8,848 nucleotides of DNA from contig JALTYW010000225.1 in assembly GCA_027046415.1 (NCBI GenBank), forward strand, positions 1 through 8,848. Reading direction: 5' to 3'. This document shows, one piece after another, positions 1 to 5,766 of the stretch (the first letter of the stretch is position 1; every line of letters starts with the position of its first letter). The notes beneath the pieces are model-generated. The model was given only the letters and a program-made list of their open reading frames with translations, searched no databases and was not told the DNA's origin. The DNA is from Sulfurovum sp. Lineage in GTDB: Bacteria > Campylobacterota > Campylobacteria > Campylobacterales > Sulfurovaceae. The translations under genes were made by a program, and so were the position numbers.

Positions 1-195
1 CTTCAAGTTGTTGGTTTTGTGGAAGCCGGCCGTGTCAACGATACCTACAATCTGGATCTCCTCTCCGATATGAAATATGATGTGGGTATCGGTATCCGTG
101 CCATGGCAGCACAAGTACCTGTACGTGTTGATATTGCAGTCGGAGATGAGGGGGTAAACTTCTGGGTGATGGTCTTCCAGCCCTTTGACTTCTAA
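1..195 (+). CDS. C-terminal end of an Omp85/BamA-TamA-type outer-membrane barrel protein (partial)
   Basis: The window opens inside a reading frame (frame 1) that ends at TAA 193-195, giving 64 residues. They read as the last strands of an outer-membrane beta-barrel: alternating polar and hydrophobic residues, a GFVEAGRV strand, a GIGIRAMAAQVPVRVDIAVGDEG stretch split over two strands, and a terminal aromatic residue (FQPFDF). The 'VRVDIAxGDEG' segment followed by a final strand ending in F resembles the surface-antigen (D15/Omp85) barrel family, which inserts or translocates proteins at the outer membrane. A C-terminal Phe is the known recognition signal for the BAM machinery. The POTRA domains, if any, lie outside the window, so BamA, TamA and other Omp85 members cannot be told apart. 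It is convergent with dnaK. Confidence 0.6.
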   Translation, partial: LQVVGFVEAGRVNDTYNLDLLSDMKYDVGIGIRAMAAQVPVRVDIAVGDEGVNFWVMVFQPFDF

Positions 196-276
196 ACATG
201 CAATATGAATGCCTGTGGGCTTCCGTTTGCATACCTTCTATCTTTCTGAAATACTTTCACACATTATTCTGTTACT

Positions 277-284
277 GGGGGGGG
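277..284. repeat. G8 homopolymer in convergent spacer
   Basis: Eight consecutive G residues lie between the end of the outer-membrane gene and the dnaK terminator. Runs of this length are known slippage sites in Campylobacterota, but this one is in no visible reading frame or promoter. The rest of 196-293 holds nothing firm: only a weak 6-base dyad ATGCAA (198-203) / TTGCAT (227-232) with a 23-base loop and no T-run. Confidence 0.5.
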
Positions 285-293
285 AAAAGACAT

Positions 294-331
294 AAAAAAA
301 GCCCGACCTCCCTTTCGGGAAGCCGGGCTTT
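294..331 (-). terminator. Rho-independent terminator of grpE-dnaK
   Basis: Arms AAAGCCCG (298-305) and CGGGCTTT (324-331) pair perfectly, with an inner CCC/GGG stem closed on the minus strand by a GAAA loop. Read on the minus strand, the stem runs into seven T's (294-300) about 65 bases after the dnaK stop. On the plus strand only three T's follow, so it would terminate the outer-membrane gene less well. Confidence 0.92.
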
Positions 332-352
332 GGAGGAAGTAATATAACGTAA

Positions 353-383
353 ATGGGTGGAGTGCCCATGCGACTGGTCGCAT
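353..383 (-). repeat. Two overlapping small dyads in the dnaK 3'-UTR
   Basis: A perfect 7-base inverted repeat ATGCGAC (368-374) / GTCGCAT (377-383) begins 12 bases after the dnaK stop. A second dyad, ATGGG (353-357) / CCCAT (365-369), shares bases 368-369 with it, so the two stems exclude each other. With the terminator stem they make a structured 3' end for the dnaK mRNA. Neither has a T-run. Function is unknown; protection of the 3' end is a guess. Confidence 0.55.
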
Positions 384-395
384 TGTTACAAAGGT

Positions 396-2285
396 TTACT
401 CAACCTCTGCGTCGATGACGTCGTCATCGTCTGCTTTCTTGCCTGCATCACCGCCTGCTGCACCTTGCTGTCCGCCCTGCTCTTTGGCGTAGACCGCTTC
501 AGCCAGTTTGTGTGACTTCTCAGTCAGCGCTTTGACCTTCTCATCGATCTGCTCTTTGGTTGCATTGTCATCTTTAAGTACTGTCTCAAGGTCTGCGATA
601 GCCGCTTCGATGTTCGCTTTTTCGCCTGCATCGAAACTGTCACCAAGCTCGTCAAGCGACTTTCTTGTCTGATGGATCAGTGCATCCGCCTGGTTTTTCG
701 CTTCGACGACTGCTTTACGCTTTTCATCTTCGGCTTTGTGCGCTTCTGCATCCTGTACCATCTTCTCGATCTCTTCTTCGCTCAGTCCTGACGAACCGGT
801 GATCTTGATCTCCTGAGATTTACCTGTACCTTTGTCAACCGCAGATACTGTCAGGATACCGTTGGCATCAATGTCAAAGGTTACCTCGATTTGAGGCACA
901 CCTCTTGGTGCTGGTGGGATACCCTGAAGCTCGAACATTCCAAGAGATTTGTTGTCTTTGGCAAACTCACGCTCACCCTGCAGTACATGAATGCTTACCG
1001 CAGGCTGGTTGTCTTCCGCTGTTGAGAAGATCTGTGATTTCTTCGCAGGAATGGTAGTTCCTTTTTCAATCACTTTTGTCATCACACCGCCGAGTGTCTC
1101 GATACCGAGGCTAAGCGGTGTAACATCCAGCAGGAGGACATCTTTGACATCTCCGGCAAGAACACCACCCTGAATCGCTGCACCGATCGCAACAACCTCA
1201 TCAGGGTTCACTGACTTGTTCAGCTCTTTGTTGAAGTAAGCCTTGACCTTCTCCTGTACCAGAGGCACACGGGTAGATCCACCAACCATAACGACCTCTT
1301 TGACATCGTTTTTGCTCAAACCTGCATCTTTCAGTACAGATTCTATGGTTGTGATGGTGCTCTCAACCAAGTCAGCAATCAGTGACTCGAACTTCGCTCT
1401 GGTAATTTTGGTTACCAGGTGTTTTGGTCCACTTGCATCTGCAGTAATGAACGGCAGGTTGATCTCTGTCTCAGTTGCAGAAGAGAGCTCTTTTTTCGCT
1501 GTCTCTGCCGCATCTTTGACACGCTGAAGTGCCATCACATCCGCTTTGACATCGATGCCGGTTTCGGCTTTAAACTCTTCTGCCACATAGTCAATGATAC
1601 GGTTGTCGAAGTCATCCCCACCGAGGAATGCATCCCCACCGGTTGCCAGTACTTCAACAACACCGTCACCTGTTTCAAGTGCAGTAACGTCAAAGGTACC
1701 ACCACCAAGGTCATAGACTACGATCTGCTCTGCATCTTTTTTATCCAGTCCGTACGCCAGTGCCGCAGAGGTAGGCTCGTTGATGATACGAAGGACATTC
1801 AATCCTGCAATCGTTCCTGCCTCTTTGGTTGCTTTACGCTGTGCATCGTTGAAGTATGCAGGTACGGTAATAACCGCATCCGTGACTGTCTCACCAAGAT
1901 ACGCTTCTGCATCCTCTTTCATCTTCATCAGTACTTTTGCAGAGATCTCCTGCGGTGTATAGGTTTTACCCGATACTTCGATCGCACAGGCACCGTTTCT
2001 GTCGATGATGTGGTACGGAAGTCTCTCTTTGGCTTCTGCCGCTTTGTCTTCGTTACACATCAACCCCATGATTCTCTTAATGGAGTAGATGGTCTTTTCA
2101 GGGTTGGTGACTGCCTGTCTTTTTGCAGGTTCCCCTACAAGCACTTCTCCTTTGTCTGTAAACGCAACGACTGAAGGGGTAGTGTTTTTTCCTTCTTTGT
2201 TTGCGATAATCGCTGCTTCACCGTTTGTATACACTGCCATTGCAGAGTTTGTTGTTCCAAGGTCAATTCCTAATACTTTTCCCAT
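396..2285 (-). CDS. dnaK: Chaperone protein DnaK (Hsp70)
   Basis: Cytoplasmic ATP-driven Hsp70 that binds exposed hydrophobic segments of unfolded proteins and cycles with DnaJ and GrpE. The 629 residues are full length. The nucleotide-binding domain has the phosphate loop GIDLGTTNS (6-14), [13 protein letters not shown] (169-181), DLGGGTFDV (192-200, with Thr197 matching the E. coli autophosphorylation site) and VGGSTRVP (334-341). The interdomain linker VLLLDVTP is at 383-390. The substrate-binding domain follows (for example LQGERE 435-440), then a helical lid. A Gly/Gln/Ala-rich tail ends in the acidic [11 protein letters not shown] typical of bacterial DnaK. The start ATG (2283-2285) has AAAGGA (2292-2297) six bases upstream. 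It lies 137 bases downstream of grpE on the same strand and ends before a strong terminator. A HAIR-like operator at 2316-2336 suggests heat-shock repression by HspR. No truncation or missing key residue is seen. Confidence 0.98.
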   Translation of the reverse strand: MGKVLGIDLGTTNSAMAVYTNGEAAIIANKEGKNTTPSVVAFTDKGEVLVGEPAKRQAVTNPEKTIYSIKRIMGLMCNEDKAAEAKERLPYHIIDRNGACAIEVSGKTYTPQEISAKVLMKMKEDAEAYLGETVTDAVITVPAYFNDAQRKATKEAGTIAGLNVLRIINEPTSAALAYGLDKKDAEQIVVYDLGGGTFDVTALETGDGVVEVLATGGDAFLGGDDFDNRIIDYVAEEFKAETGIDVKADVMALQRVKDAAETAKKELSSATETEINLPFITADASGPKHLVTKITRAKFESLIADLVESTITTIESVLKDAGLSKNDVKEVVMVGGSTRVPLVQEKVKAYFNKELNKSVNPDEVVAIGAAIQGGVLAGDVKDVLLLDVTPLSLGIETLGGVMTKVIEKGTTIPAKKSQIFSTAEDNQPAVSIHVLQGEREFAKDNKSLGMFELQGIPPAPRGVPQIEVTFDIDANGILTVSAVDKGTGKSQEIKITGSSGLSEEEIEKMVQDAEAHKAEDEKRKAVVEAKNQADALIHQTRKSLDELGDSFDAGEKANIEAAIADLETVLKDDNATKEQIDEKVKALTEKSHKLAEAVYAKEQGGQQGAAGGDAGKKADDDDVIDAEVE

Positions 2286-2315
2286 TGCTCATCCTTTAGG
2301 TTATATTTTCTTTTA

Positions 2316-2336
2316 TCTGAGTGTATTGTACTCAAT
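2316..2336. promoter_or_regulatory. HAIR-like operator upstream of dnaK
   Basis: On the plus strand: TCTGAGT, seven bases, ACTCAAT. The HspR HAIR consensus is CTTGAGT-N7-ACTCAAG, so 11 of 14 defined positions match with exact spacing, and the core TGAGT/ACTCA is a perfect dyad. It ends 31 bases before the dnaK start. The spacer, read on the minus strand, contains TACAAT, which could be a -10 box, so a bound repressor would cover a dnaK promoter. Motif by eye; HspR itself is not in the window. Confidence 0.6.
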
Positions 2337-2351
2337 CTTTGGTCTCTATCG

Positions 2352-2369
2352 ATGCAACTTTGGTTGCAT
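2352..2369 (-). repeat. Hairpin in the grpE-dnaK spacer
   Basis: Perfect 7-base arms ATGCAAC (2352-2358) and GTTGCAT (2363-2369) with a 4-base loop lie 16 bases beyond the HAIR-like site, within the 137-base spacer between grpE and dnaK. No T-run follows on the minus strand, so it is not an intrinsic terminator. It could be an mRNA processing or stability element that lets dnaK and grpE be expressed at different levels. This is inference. Confidence 0.5.
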
Positions 2370-2422
2370 TTAAGATATTTTTTCATTTTTACATATAACG
2401 GTGCGTGGTTACACACTCTACA

Positions 2423-2980
2423 TTATTTGCAGGTGCTCACCATTGCCGGTCTGAGGACGCGGTCTTTGATGGTGTAGCCTTTTTGCATCACCTGTACAAT
2501 GTCACCGCTCTCATGTTCATCACTCTCAACCTGCATGATCGCCTGATGGACTTCAGGGTCGAAGTCTTTATCACACACGATCTCTTTAATGTGGTTTTTC
2601 TCAAGCACCTTTTTAAGCTGCTCATAGGTCAGCTTGACACCCTCTTTCATCTTTTCAAGCACTTCACCGCTGTTCTCTTCACTGGCACCCTCGATGGATG
2701 CAAGCGCCTGTTCGAAAGAGTCGATCACTGCCAGAATATCCTTTGCAAAACTCTCGTTTGCATAGGCAACAGCATTGGCTTTATCTTTCTCCAGACGCTT
2801 CTTGGCATTTTCAAAATCGGCATGCGCTCTGATATACTTGTCTTTGTACTCAGCCGCTTCCGCTTTTGCAGCTTCAAGCTCACTCATTTCACTGCCTTCT
2901 TCAGCTTCGGAAGTTTCAGTCTCCTCGACCGTCTCTTCATTTTGAGTCTGTTCAAGATCTTTTTCTGTCTCTTTGCCCAT
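2423..2980 (-). CDS. grpE: Nucleotide exchange factor GrpE
   Basis: GrpE dimers release ADP from DnaK to reset the chaperone cycle. The 185 residues begin with a very acidic, charged N-terminus (about residues 1-35, rich in E) and a long helix with heptad character (about 33-75, including EYKDKYIRAHADFENAKKR). A helical bundle follows, then the C-terminal beta domain with the family signature DFDPEVHQAIMQV and GDIVQVMQKGYTIKDRVLRPAMV. Length and layout are normal. I chose the ATG at 2978-2980 because AGGAGGT (2985-2991) precedes it. The longer frame up to 3064 would put coding sequence across the promoter and lacks GrpE similarity. It is first in the grpE-dnaK operon; in many Campylobacterota hrcA comes before it, but here the upstream neighbour is rpsO. 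The promoter is a consensus sigma-70 site overlapped by a HAIR-like operator. Confidence 0.96.
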   Translation of the reverse strand: MGKETEKDLEQTQNEETVEETETSEAEEGSEMSELEAAKAEAAEYKDKYIRAHADFENAKKRLEKDKANAVAYANESFAKDILAVIDSFEQALASIEGASEENSGEVLEKMKEGVKLTYEQLKKVLEKNHIKEIVCDKDFDPEVHQAIMQVESDEHESGDIVQVMQKGYTIKDRVLRPAMVSTCK

Positions 2981-3034
2981 ACAGACCTCCTTTTTTCCTA
3001 AAACTTTGCACCCGTCTCCAAATGCATTGCAGGT

Positions 3035-3064
3035 ATTATACAACATTGAGTGATAATTTGTCAA
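3035..3064 (-). promoter_or_regulatory. Consensus sigma-70 promoter of grpE-dnaK
   Basis: On the minus strand a perfect -35 TTGACA (3064-3059) and a perfect -10 TATAAT (3040-3035) are 18 bases apart. Transcription would begin near 3028, giving a leader of about 48 bases before the grpE start. A perfect -35 is unusual in Campylobacterota, whose main promoters often lack one, and fits a strong promoter held down by a repressor. Confidence 0.85.
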
Positions 3065-3065
3065 G
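3045..3065. promoter_or_regulatory. HAIR-like operator overlapping the grpE promoter
   Basis: On the minus strand: CTTGACA, seven bases, ACTCAAT. Against CTTGAGT-N7-ACTCAAG this is 11 of 14 with exact spacing. It covers the -35 box and most of the promoter spacer, the right place for a repressor. Part of the left-half match is shared with the TTGACA box, so the match alone is weaker evidence than the second site before dnaK. HspR control of grpE-dnaK is known in Campylobacter and Helicobacter. Confidence 0.6.
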
Positions 3066-3086
3066 TCATAGTGATATATTTTATTA

Positions 3087-3119
3087 AATAAAGTTTAGTG
3101 TTAATGACTAAACTTTATT
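3087..3119. repeat. 13-base perfect inverted repeat upstream of the grpE promoter
   Basis: Arms AATAAAGTTTAGT (3087-3099) and ACTAAACTTTATT (3107-3119) are fully complementary around a 7-base loop, 22 bases upstream of the grpE -35 box and downstream of rpsO. It is A/T-rich with no proper T-run on either strand, so it is a poor terminator. A binding site for a dimeric regulator or a 3'-end stem for rpsO mRNA are both possible. Confidence 0.8.
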
Positions 3120-3127
3120 AAAAAGAA

Positions 3128-3171
3128 TCCTATTACTGTACAGATGTGTTCAGTAACCTATAGGCATAGGA
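3128..3171. repeat. Compound dyad between rpsO and grpE
   Basis: TCCTATTACTG (3128-3138) can pair with CAGTA (3151-3155) joined either to ATAGG at 3160-3164 (4-base bulge) or to ATAGGA at 3166-3171 (10-base bulge). The palindrome CCTATAGG (3157-3164) sits inside the bulge. The alternative pairings suggest either a structured RNA or a pair of overlapping protein sites. No known family is recognised. The rest of 3172-3233 is A/T-rich with no clear feature. Confidence 0.5.
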
Positions 3172-3233
3172 GTTCTTATTTTAGTGTCATAAATTAAGTA
3201 TAGATAGAAAAAAGTAAAGGAAATATAGTGCGC

Positions 3234-3264
3234 AGAACGTCAAGCACAAAGTGCTCAACGTCTT
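3234..3264 (-). other. 3' hairpin of the rpsO transcript
   Basis: On the minus strand, 14-base arms around a UUU loop pair at 13 of 14 positions if G-U pairs count. Three are G-U wobbles, which would be C-A or A-C mismatches in the opposite transcript, so the stem favours the rpsO strand. It starts 12 bases after the rpsO stop. A T6 run appears only about 20 bases later, so it is not a classic terminator; an mRNA stability stem or weak terminator is likely. Confidence 0.55.
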
Positions 3265-3276
3265 ATTAGAAGAAAA

Positions 3277-3546
3277 TTAGTTACGGATGCCGAGTGCATC
3301 TTTAATTGTGTGCCATCTTTCGATGTCCACTTTTTTAAGATATCTCATCAGTCTTCTTCTTTGACCGACAAGTTTAAGCAGACCAAGTCTTGAAGAGTGG
3401 TCTTTCTTGTTTGTTTTAAGGTGCTCCGTCAAGTACTTGATTCTCTCTGTAAGCAGAGCAACCTGTACTTCTGTTGAACCTGTATCGTTTTCGCCTCTTG
3501 CGTATTTAGCAATAATTTCTGCTTTTTTCGCCTGATCCAAAGCCAT
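3277..3546 (-). CDS. rpsO: 30S ribosomal protein S15
   Basis: Primary 16S rRNA-binding protein that folds the central domain of the 30S subunit. The 89 residues are the standard length. Family signatures are clear: the helical N-terminus [16 protein letters not shown], then [24 protein letters not shown], the rRNA-binding [26 protein letters not shown], and the C-terminal [14 protein letters not shown] chose the ATG at 3544-3546 because AGGAGGT (3551-3557) lies just upstream; an in-frame upstream ATG would add 11 unrelated residues. It is transcribed alone or read through towards grpE on the same strand, 296 bases away. No pnp follows it, unlike in E. coli. A leader hairpin next to the ribosome site may serve autoregulation. 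Confidence 0.98.
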   Translation of the reverse strand: MALDQAKKAEIIAKYARGENDTGSTEVQVALLTERIKYLTEHLKTNKKDHSSRLGLLKLVGQRRRLMRYLKKVDIERWHTIKDALGIRN

Positions 3547-3566
3547 AATGACCTCCTGATTGGTAT

Positions 3567-3580
3567 AGTGAATTCTCACT
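3567..3580 (-). promoter_or_regulatory. rpsO leader hairpin
   Basis: AGTGA (3567-3571) and TCACT (3576-3580) form a perfect 5-base stem with a 4-base loop in the predicted 45-base rpsO leader, about 10 bases upstream of the Shine-Dalgarno. S15 is known to bind its own mRNA leader in several phyla through unrelated small structures. Whether this stem does so is unknown. Confidence 0.35.
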
Positions 3581-3598
3581 TAGAAAAATGAGTCCGGT

Positions 3599-3607
3599 AT
3601 TTTACCA
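3599..3607 (-). promoter_or_regulatory. Candidate extended -10 promoter of rpsO
   Basis: On the minus strand TGG-TAAAAT forms an extended -10 box about 52 bases before the rpsO start. No good -35 is present, which is common in this phylum. AGTCC (3591-3595) and GGACT (3623-3627) flank it as a short inverted repeat. Confidence 0.5.
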
Positions 3608-3695
3608 CATTTAGCTTGCTTTGGACTTAAGGGCACCTCTAATACTAATTGCACTTAAATGTTTTTTAGAATATTCTTCCCCCTCCAAACCTTAC

Positions 3696-3727
3696 TATAA
3701 TATATTGTAGAGTAAAATACTCCTAAT
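3696..3727 (+). promoter_or_regulatory. Promoter and candidate autoregulatory dyad of the Rrf2-family gene
   Basis: A perfect -10 TATAAT (3696-3701) follows a T-rich stretch (T6 at 3662-3667) and weak ATTCTT at the -35 position. Immediately downstream, GAGTA (3710-3714) and TACTC (3718-3722) form a dyad with outer, imperfect ATT/AAT symmetry (3704-3727), placed over the likely start of transcription. Rrf2-family regulators bind dyads of this size and often repress themselves, so this is a plausible operator. AAAGGTG (3734-3740) is the ribosome site. Confidence 0.5.
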
Positions 3728-3748
3728 TAATACAAAGGTGTACCAACT

Positions 3749-4147
3749 ATGTTATTGACACGTGCAAGCGAATATGCTCTGCTATCTCTGGATACCATTC
3801 GCAAATCAGACAAACCCATCGGTGCAGAACAGCTCGCAAATGAACTGAGTATTCCTAAAAGTTTTTTGGCCAAAATCCTTCAAAGTCTGGCAAAAGAGGG
3901 TATCTTGGAGTCCAGAAAAGGTGCACATGGCGGTTTCGTCCTTGCAAAAGATATACACGACATTACCGTACACAGTATTATTCTGGCTGCAGAAGGCAAA
4001 GCGCCTGCTGTCTTCGACTGCACAAGCTATATGAACACCTGTCCAAATGGTGCGATTGGAAGCTGTGCTATCTCTCCTTTCCTTGCCAATTTCCAAACCA
4101 GAATAGACGACTTTCTCAACGGTCTGATGCTAAGTGATATTCTCTGA
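3749..4147 (+). CDS. Rrf2-family transcriptional regulator, probable Fe-S or redox sensor
   Basis: A 132-residue winged-helix DNA-binding protein of the IscR/NsrR/RirA type. Helix-turn-helix and wing are visible: MLLTRASEYALLSLDTI (1-17), GAEQLANELSIPKSFLAKILQSLAKEGILESRKGAHGGF split across 25-63, with the family's K/R-G-x-x-GG-F/Y wing at 57-63. The C-terminal half has three cysteines, Cys91, Cys98 and Cys106, in the place where IscR and NsrR bind a 2Fe-2S or 4Fe-4S cluster. Spacing is CX6CX7C, longer than the CX5CX5C of IscR and NsrR, so cluster binding is likely but the ligand set may differ. Start ATG 3749 has AAAGGTG eight bases upstream. Its TGA overlaps the ATG of the next gene (ATGA-type, one base shared), implying translational coupling. 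A dyad over its own promoter suggests autoregulation. It is divergent from rpsO. The signal (iron, nitric oxide, oxygen) cannot be read from sequence. Confidence 0.9.
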   Translation: MLLTRASEYALLSLDTIRKSDKPIGAEQLANELSIPKSFLAKILQSLAKEGILESRKGAHGGFVLAKDIHDITVHSIILAAEGKAPAVFDCTSYMNTCPNGAIGSCAISPFLANFQTRIDDFLNGLMLSDIL

Positions 4148-5190
4148 TGAAACAGCAACATATTTACCACCTCTCCCACATTGATCTTGACGGCTACGGA
4201 TGCCAGTACCTTACTACCAAATGTTTTGACCATGTTGCATGCTACAATGCCAACTACGGTCCTGAAGTAACAGCACGTCTTGAAGAGATGATCGGACAGA
4301 TAGAACAAGACATTTTTCTGCATGGAAATGATACCCAACACCTTATCCTGATTACCGATTTGAACCTGACCACAAAAGAGGGAAACTGGATTGAGAAAGA
4401 GGCTGTCCGCATCGGTGCAAAACTGCAGCTTCTTGACCACCACGCTACAGGAGCCAATGCTGCAGAGCGCTTTGCATGGTACACGCTCGACACCTCCCGC
4501 TGTGCTACACTCATCACCTACGACTGGCTGCAGCAGCATTACAACTTCGATGCAAATAACGAATATGCAGACATTGTCAAAGCGATCAATGCCATCGACA
4601 TCTGGAAAGACCAAGACCCATACTTTGAGTATGGGAAAGTGATGCTGGGTATGATCTCCGGTGCACGGGAGATCAACCGTATTCTCTTTCCTAACGAAGA
4701 CAGAGCATTCAAGCTTGCCATGATCGAAGCGGCAAAAGCACGTATCGATAAGCATGATGCCCCTATCGTACTTGATGATGACCTGCACCAGATCAAAAAA
4801 GCCTTCTTCAACAAAGGGGCAAACAACACCAAAGATAATCTTGTCGCCTACTATGTTACCGACCTCCTTACCAAGGAGAAACAGCGCCTGACTATTCACT
4901 ACAAAGAGTACAAAGGTATCCTCGGCTACAACGTTGGTAACACCTCTATCATCGGCAACACATTCCTTGTCAACAACCCCGACTATGACTTCTACATGGA
5001 TGTCAACTTCAGAGGCAACTTTTCACTGCGCAGTAACAACAAAATCGATGTCTCACAAATGGCTGCCCAGATCGGAAACGGGGGTGGACACCCCAATGCG
5101 AGTGGAGGGAAAATAGACGGATACAAAGACTCGTTTGTCTACAAAGAGGTAAGAGATTTCGTACAAAACTATATCAATGAGCACAGTTAG
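4147..5190 (+). CDS. DHH/DHHA1-family phosphoesterase, NrnB-like
   Basis: Predicted cytoplasmic Mn-dependent phosphoesterase of the DHH superfamily (RecJ, NrnA/NrnB, GdpP). The 347 residues carry motif I HIDLDG (11-16), the motif II aspartate Asp71 in LITDLNL, the name-giving DHH at 97-99 (LLDHHATG), the motif IV aspartate in INAIDIWK (Asp151), and the C-terminal DHHA1 glycine-rich GNGGGHPNASGG (310-321). All expected metal ligands are present. There is no transmembrane or PAS/GGDEF domain, so GdpP is excluded, and it is too short for RecJ. The best match in type is an oligoribonuclease of the NrnB kind, degrading short RNA or pApA-type products; the substrate is inferred. It starts within the stop codon of the Rrf2 gene, with no strong Shine-Dalgarno, so expression probably depends on coupling. 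It ends six bases from the end of convergent recR with no room for a terminator. Confidence 0.88.
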   Translation: MKQQHIYHLSHIDLDGYGCQYLTTKCFDHVACYNANYGPEVTARLEEMIGQIEQDIFLHGNDTQHLILITDLNLTTKEGNWIEKEAVRIGAKLQLLDHHATGANAAERFAWYTLDTSRCATLITYDWLQQHYNFDANNEYADIVKAINAIDIWKDQDPYFEYGKVMLGMISGAREINRILFPNEDRAFKLAMIEAAKARIDKHDAPIVLDDDLHQIKKAFFNKGANNTKDNLVAYYVTDLLTKEKQRLTIHYKEYKGILGYNVGNTSIIGNTFLVNNPDYDFYMDVNFRGNFSLRSNNKIDVSQMAAQIGNGGGHPNASGGKIDGYKDSFVYKEVRDFVQNYINEHS

Positions 5191-5196
5191 TATCTT

Positions 5197-5766
5197 CTAA
5201 ACCTTCACCCTCGCCTCAAGCGCACGAGACAGTGACATAATGTCAATATTTTCAAGCTCTACCCCCGTAGGTACACCCTGTGCGATCTTTGTAAATGTCA
5301 AAGGCAATCCGGAGAGTTTGTCCTCAATATAAAGGATCATTGTGTCTGTCGCGATACTTGGCGGAAAAGCAAAGATAATCTCCTCCACCCCTTCAACAGC
5401 ATAGAAAAGATGTGACTCATCCAAATCCTGAATCTCTGAAACGACATAATATACCCCGTCAAACTGTCCGCTCTCTTCAATGGTCAAGATATCTTTGGCA
5501 CTCTGTACGATGCAGAGCTTGGAGGTATCACGGTAAGGATCGGAACAGATACTGCACAGCTCATCCTCACTCATATTGTGGCACTTGCTGCACTTTTGGA
5601 TGCTCCCCACCGCATGTTCGATGGCATGAGCAAGCTTGAGTGCTCCAAACCCGTTTTCCATCACAGCATGATAGGCAAGCCGAACAGCTGTCTTTTTGCC
5701 TATGGAAGGAAGTGATCCAAATGCTTCCACAAGGTTTTCAAAGGCTTCTATTTTATGTTGTTTCAT
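5197..5766 (-). CDS. recR: Recombination protein RecR
   Basis: RecR loads RecA on gapped DNA in the RecFOR pathway. The 189 residues show the N-terminal helix-hairpin-helix (LPSIGKKTAVRLAYHA, 19-34), the zinc finger Cys59-X2-Cys62, Cys71-X2-Cys74, and a Toprim domain (LCIVQSAKDILTIEESGQFDGVYYVV, about 84-109). The C-terminal signature IAQGVPTGVELENIDIMSLSRALEAR (161-186) corresponds to the usual 'A.G.P.G..LE..D..TL..A...R'. Between Toprim strands the usual SPLDGIGP-like stretch is replaced by EIQDLDESHLFYAVEG, a divergence. I use ATG 5766; a TTG two codons upstream is possible. No strong ribosome site is visible. It lies just after the terminator of the Dabb gene, so it needs its own promoter or read-through; TATACG about 20 bases upstream is a weak -10 candidate. 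Confidence 0.94.
   Translation of the reverse strand: MKQHKIEAFENLVEAFGSLPSIGKKTAVRLAYHAVMENGFGALKLAHAIEHAVGSIQKCSKCHNMSEDELCSICSDPYRDTSKLCIVQSAKDILTIEESGQFDGVYYVVSEIQDLDESHLFYAVEGVEEIIFAFPPSIATDTMILYIEDKLSGLPLTFTKIAQGVPTGVELENIDIMSLSRALEARVKV

Noticed and set aside
332..352. Shine-Dalgarno-like GGAGGAAG on the plus strand beyond the terminator
   Set aside because: No start codon at the right distance opens a reading frame of useful length; it lies in the dnaK 3'-UTR.
1419..2174. Long plus-strand frame of 251 codons opposite dnaK
   Set aside because: Cysteine-rich, no family resemblance, no ribosome site; it is the antisense shadow of dnaK codons.
2352..2369. Hairpin after grpE as a terminator
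   Set aside because: No T-run follows on the minus strand, and dnaK lies directly downstream in the same direction.
2405..3001. Plus-strand frame of 198 codons opposite grpE
   Set aside because: Phe/Leu-rich low-complexity translation that results from reading the Lys/Glu codons of grpE in reverse; it also crosses the grpE start.
2981..3064. Longer N-terminus for grpE
   Set aside because: The extra 28 codons cover the consensus promoter and leader and have no GrpE character; a strong ribosome site precedes the internal ATG at 2980.
3704..3727. GAGT/ACTC dyad before the Rrf2 gene as a third HAIR element
   Set aside because: The spacing between GAGT and ACTC is 5, not 7, and the outer CTT/AAG bases are missing; it fits an Rrf2-type dyad better.
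4027..4899. Minus-strand frame of 290 codons opposite the Rrf2 and phosphoesterase genes
   Set aside because: Antisense to two well-supported genes, no motifs, no ribosome site.
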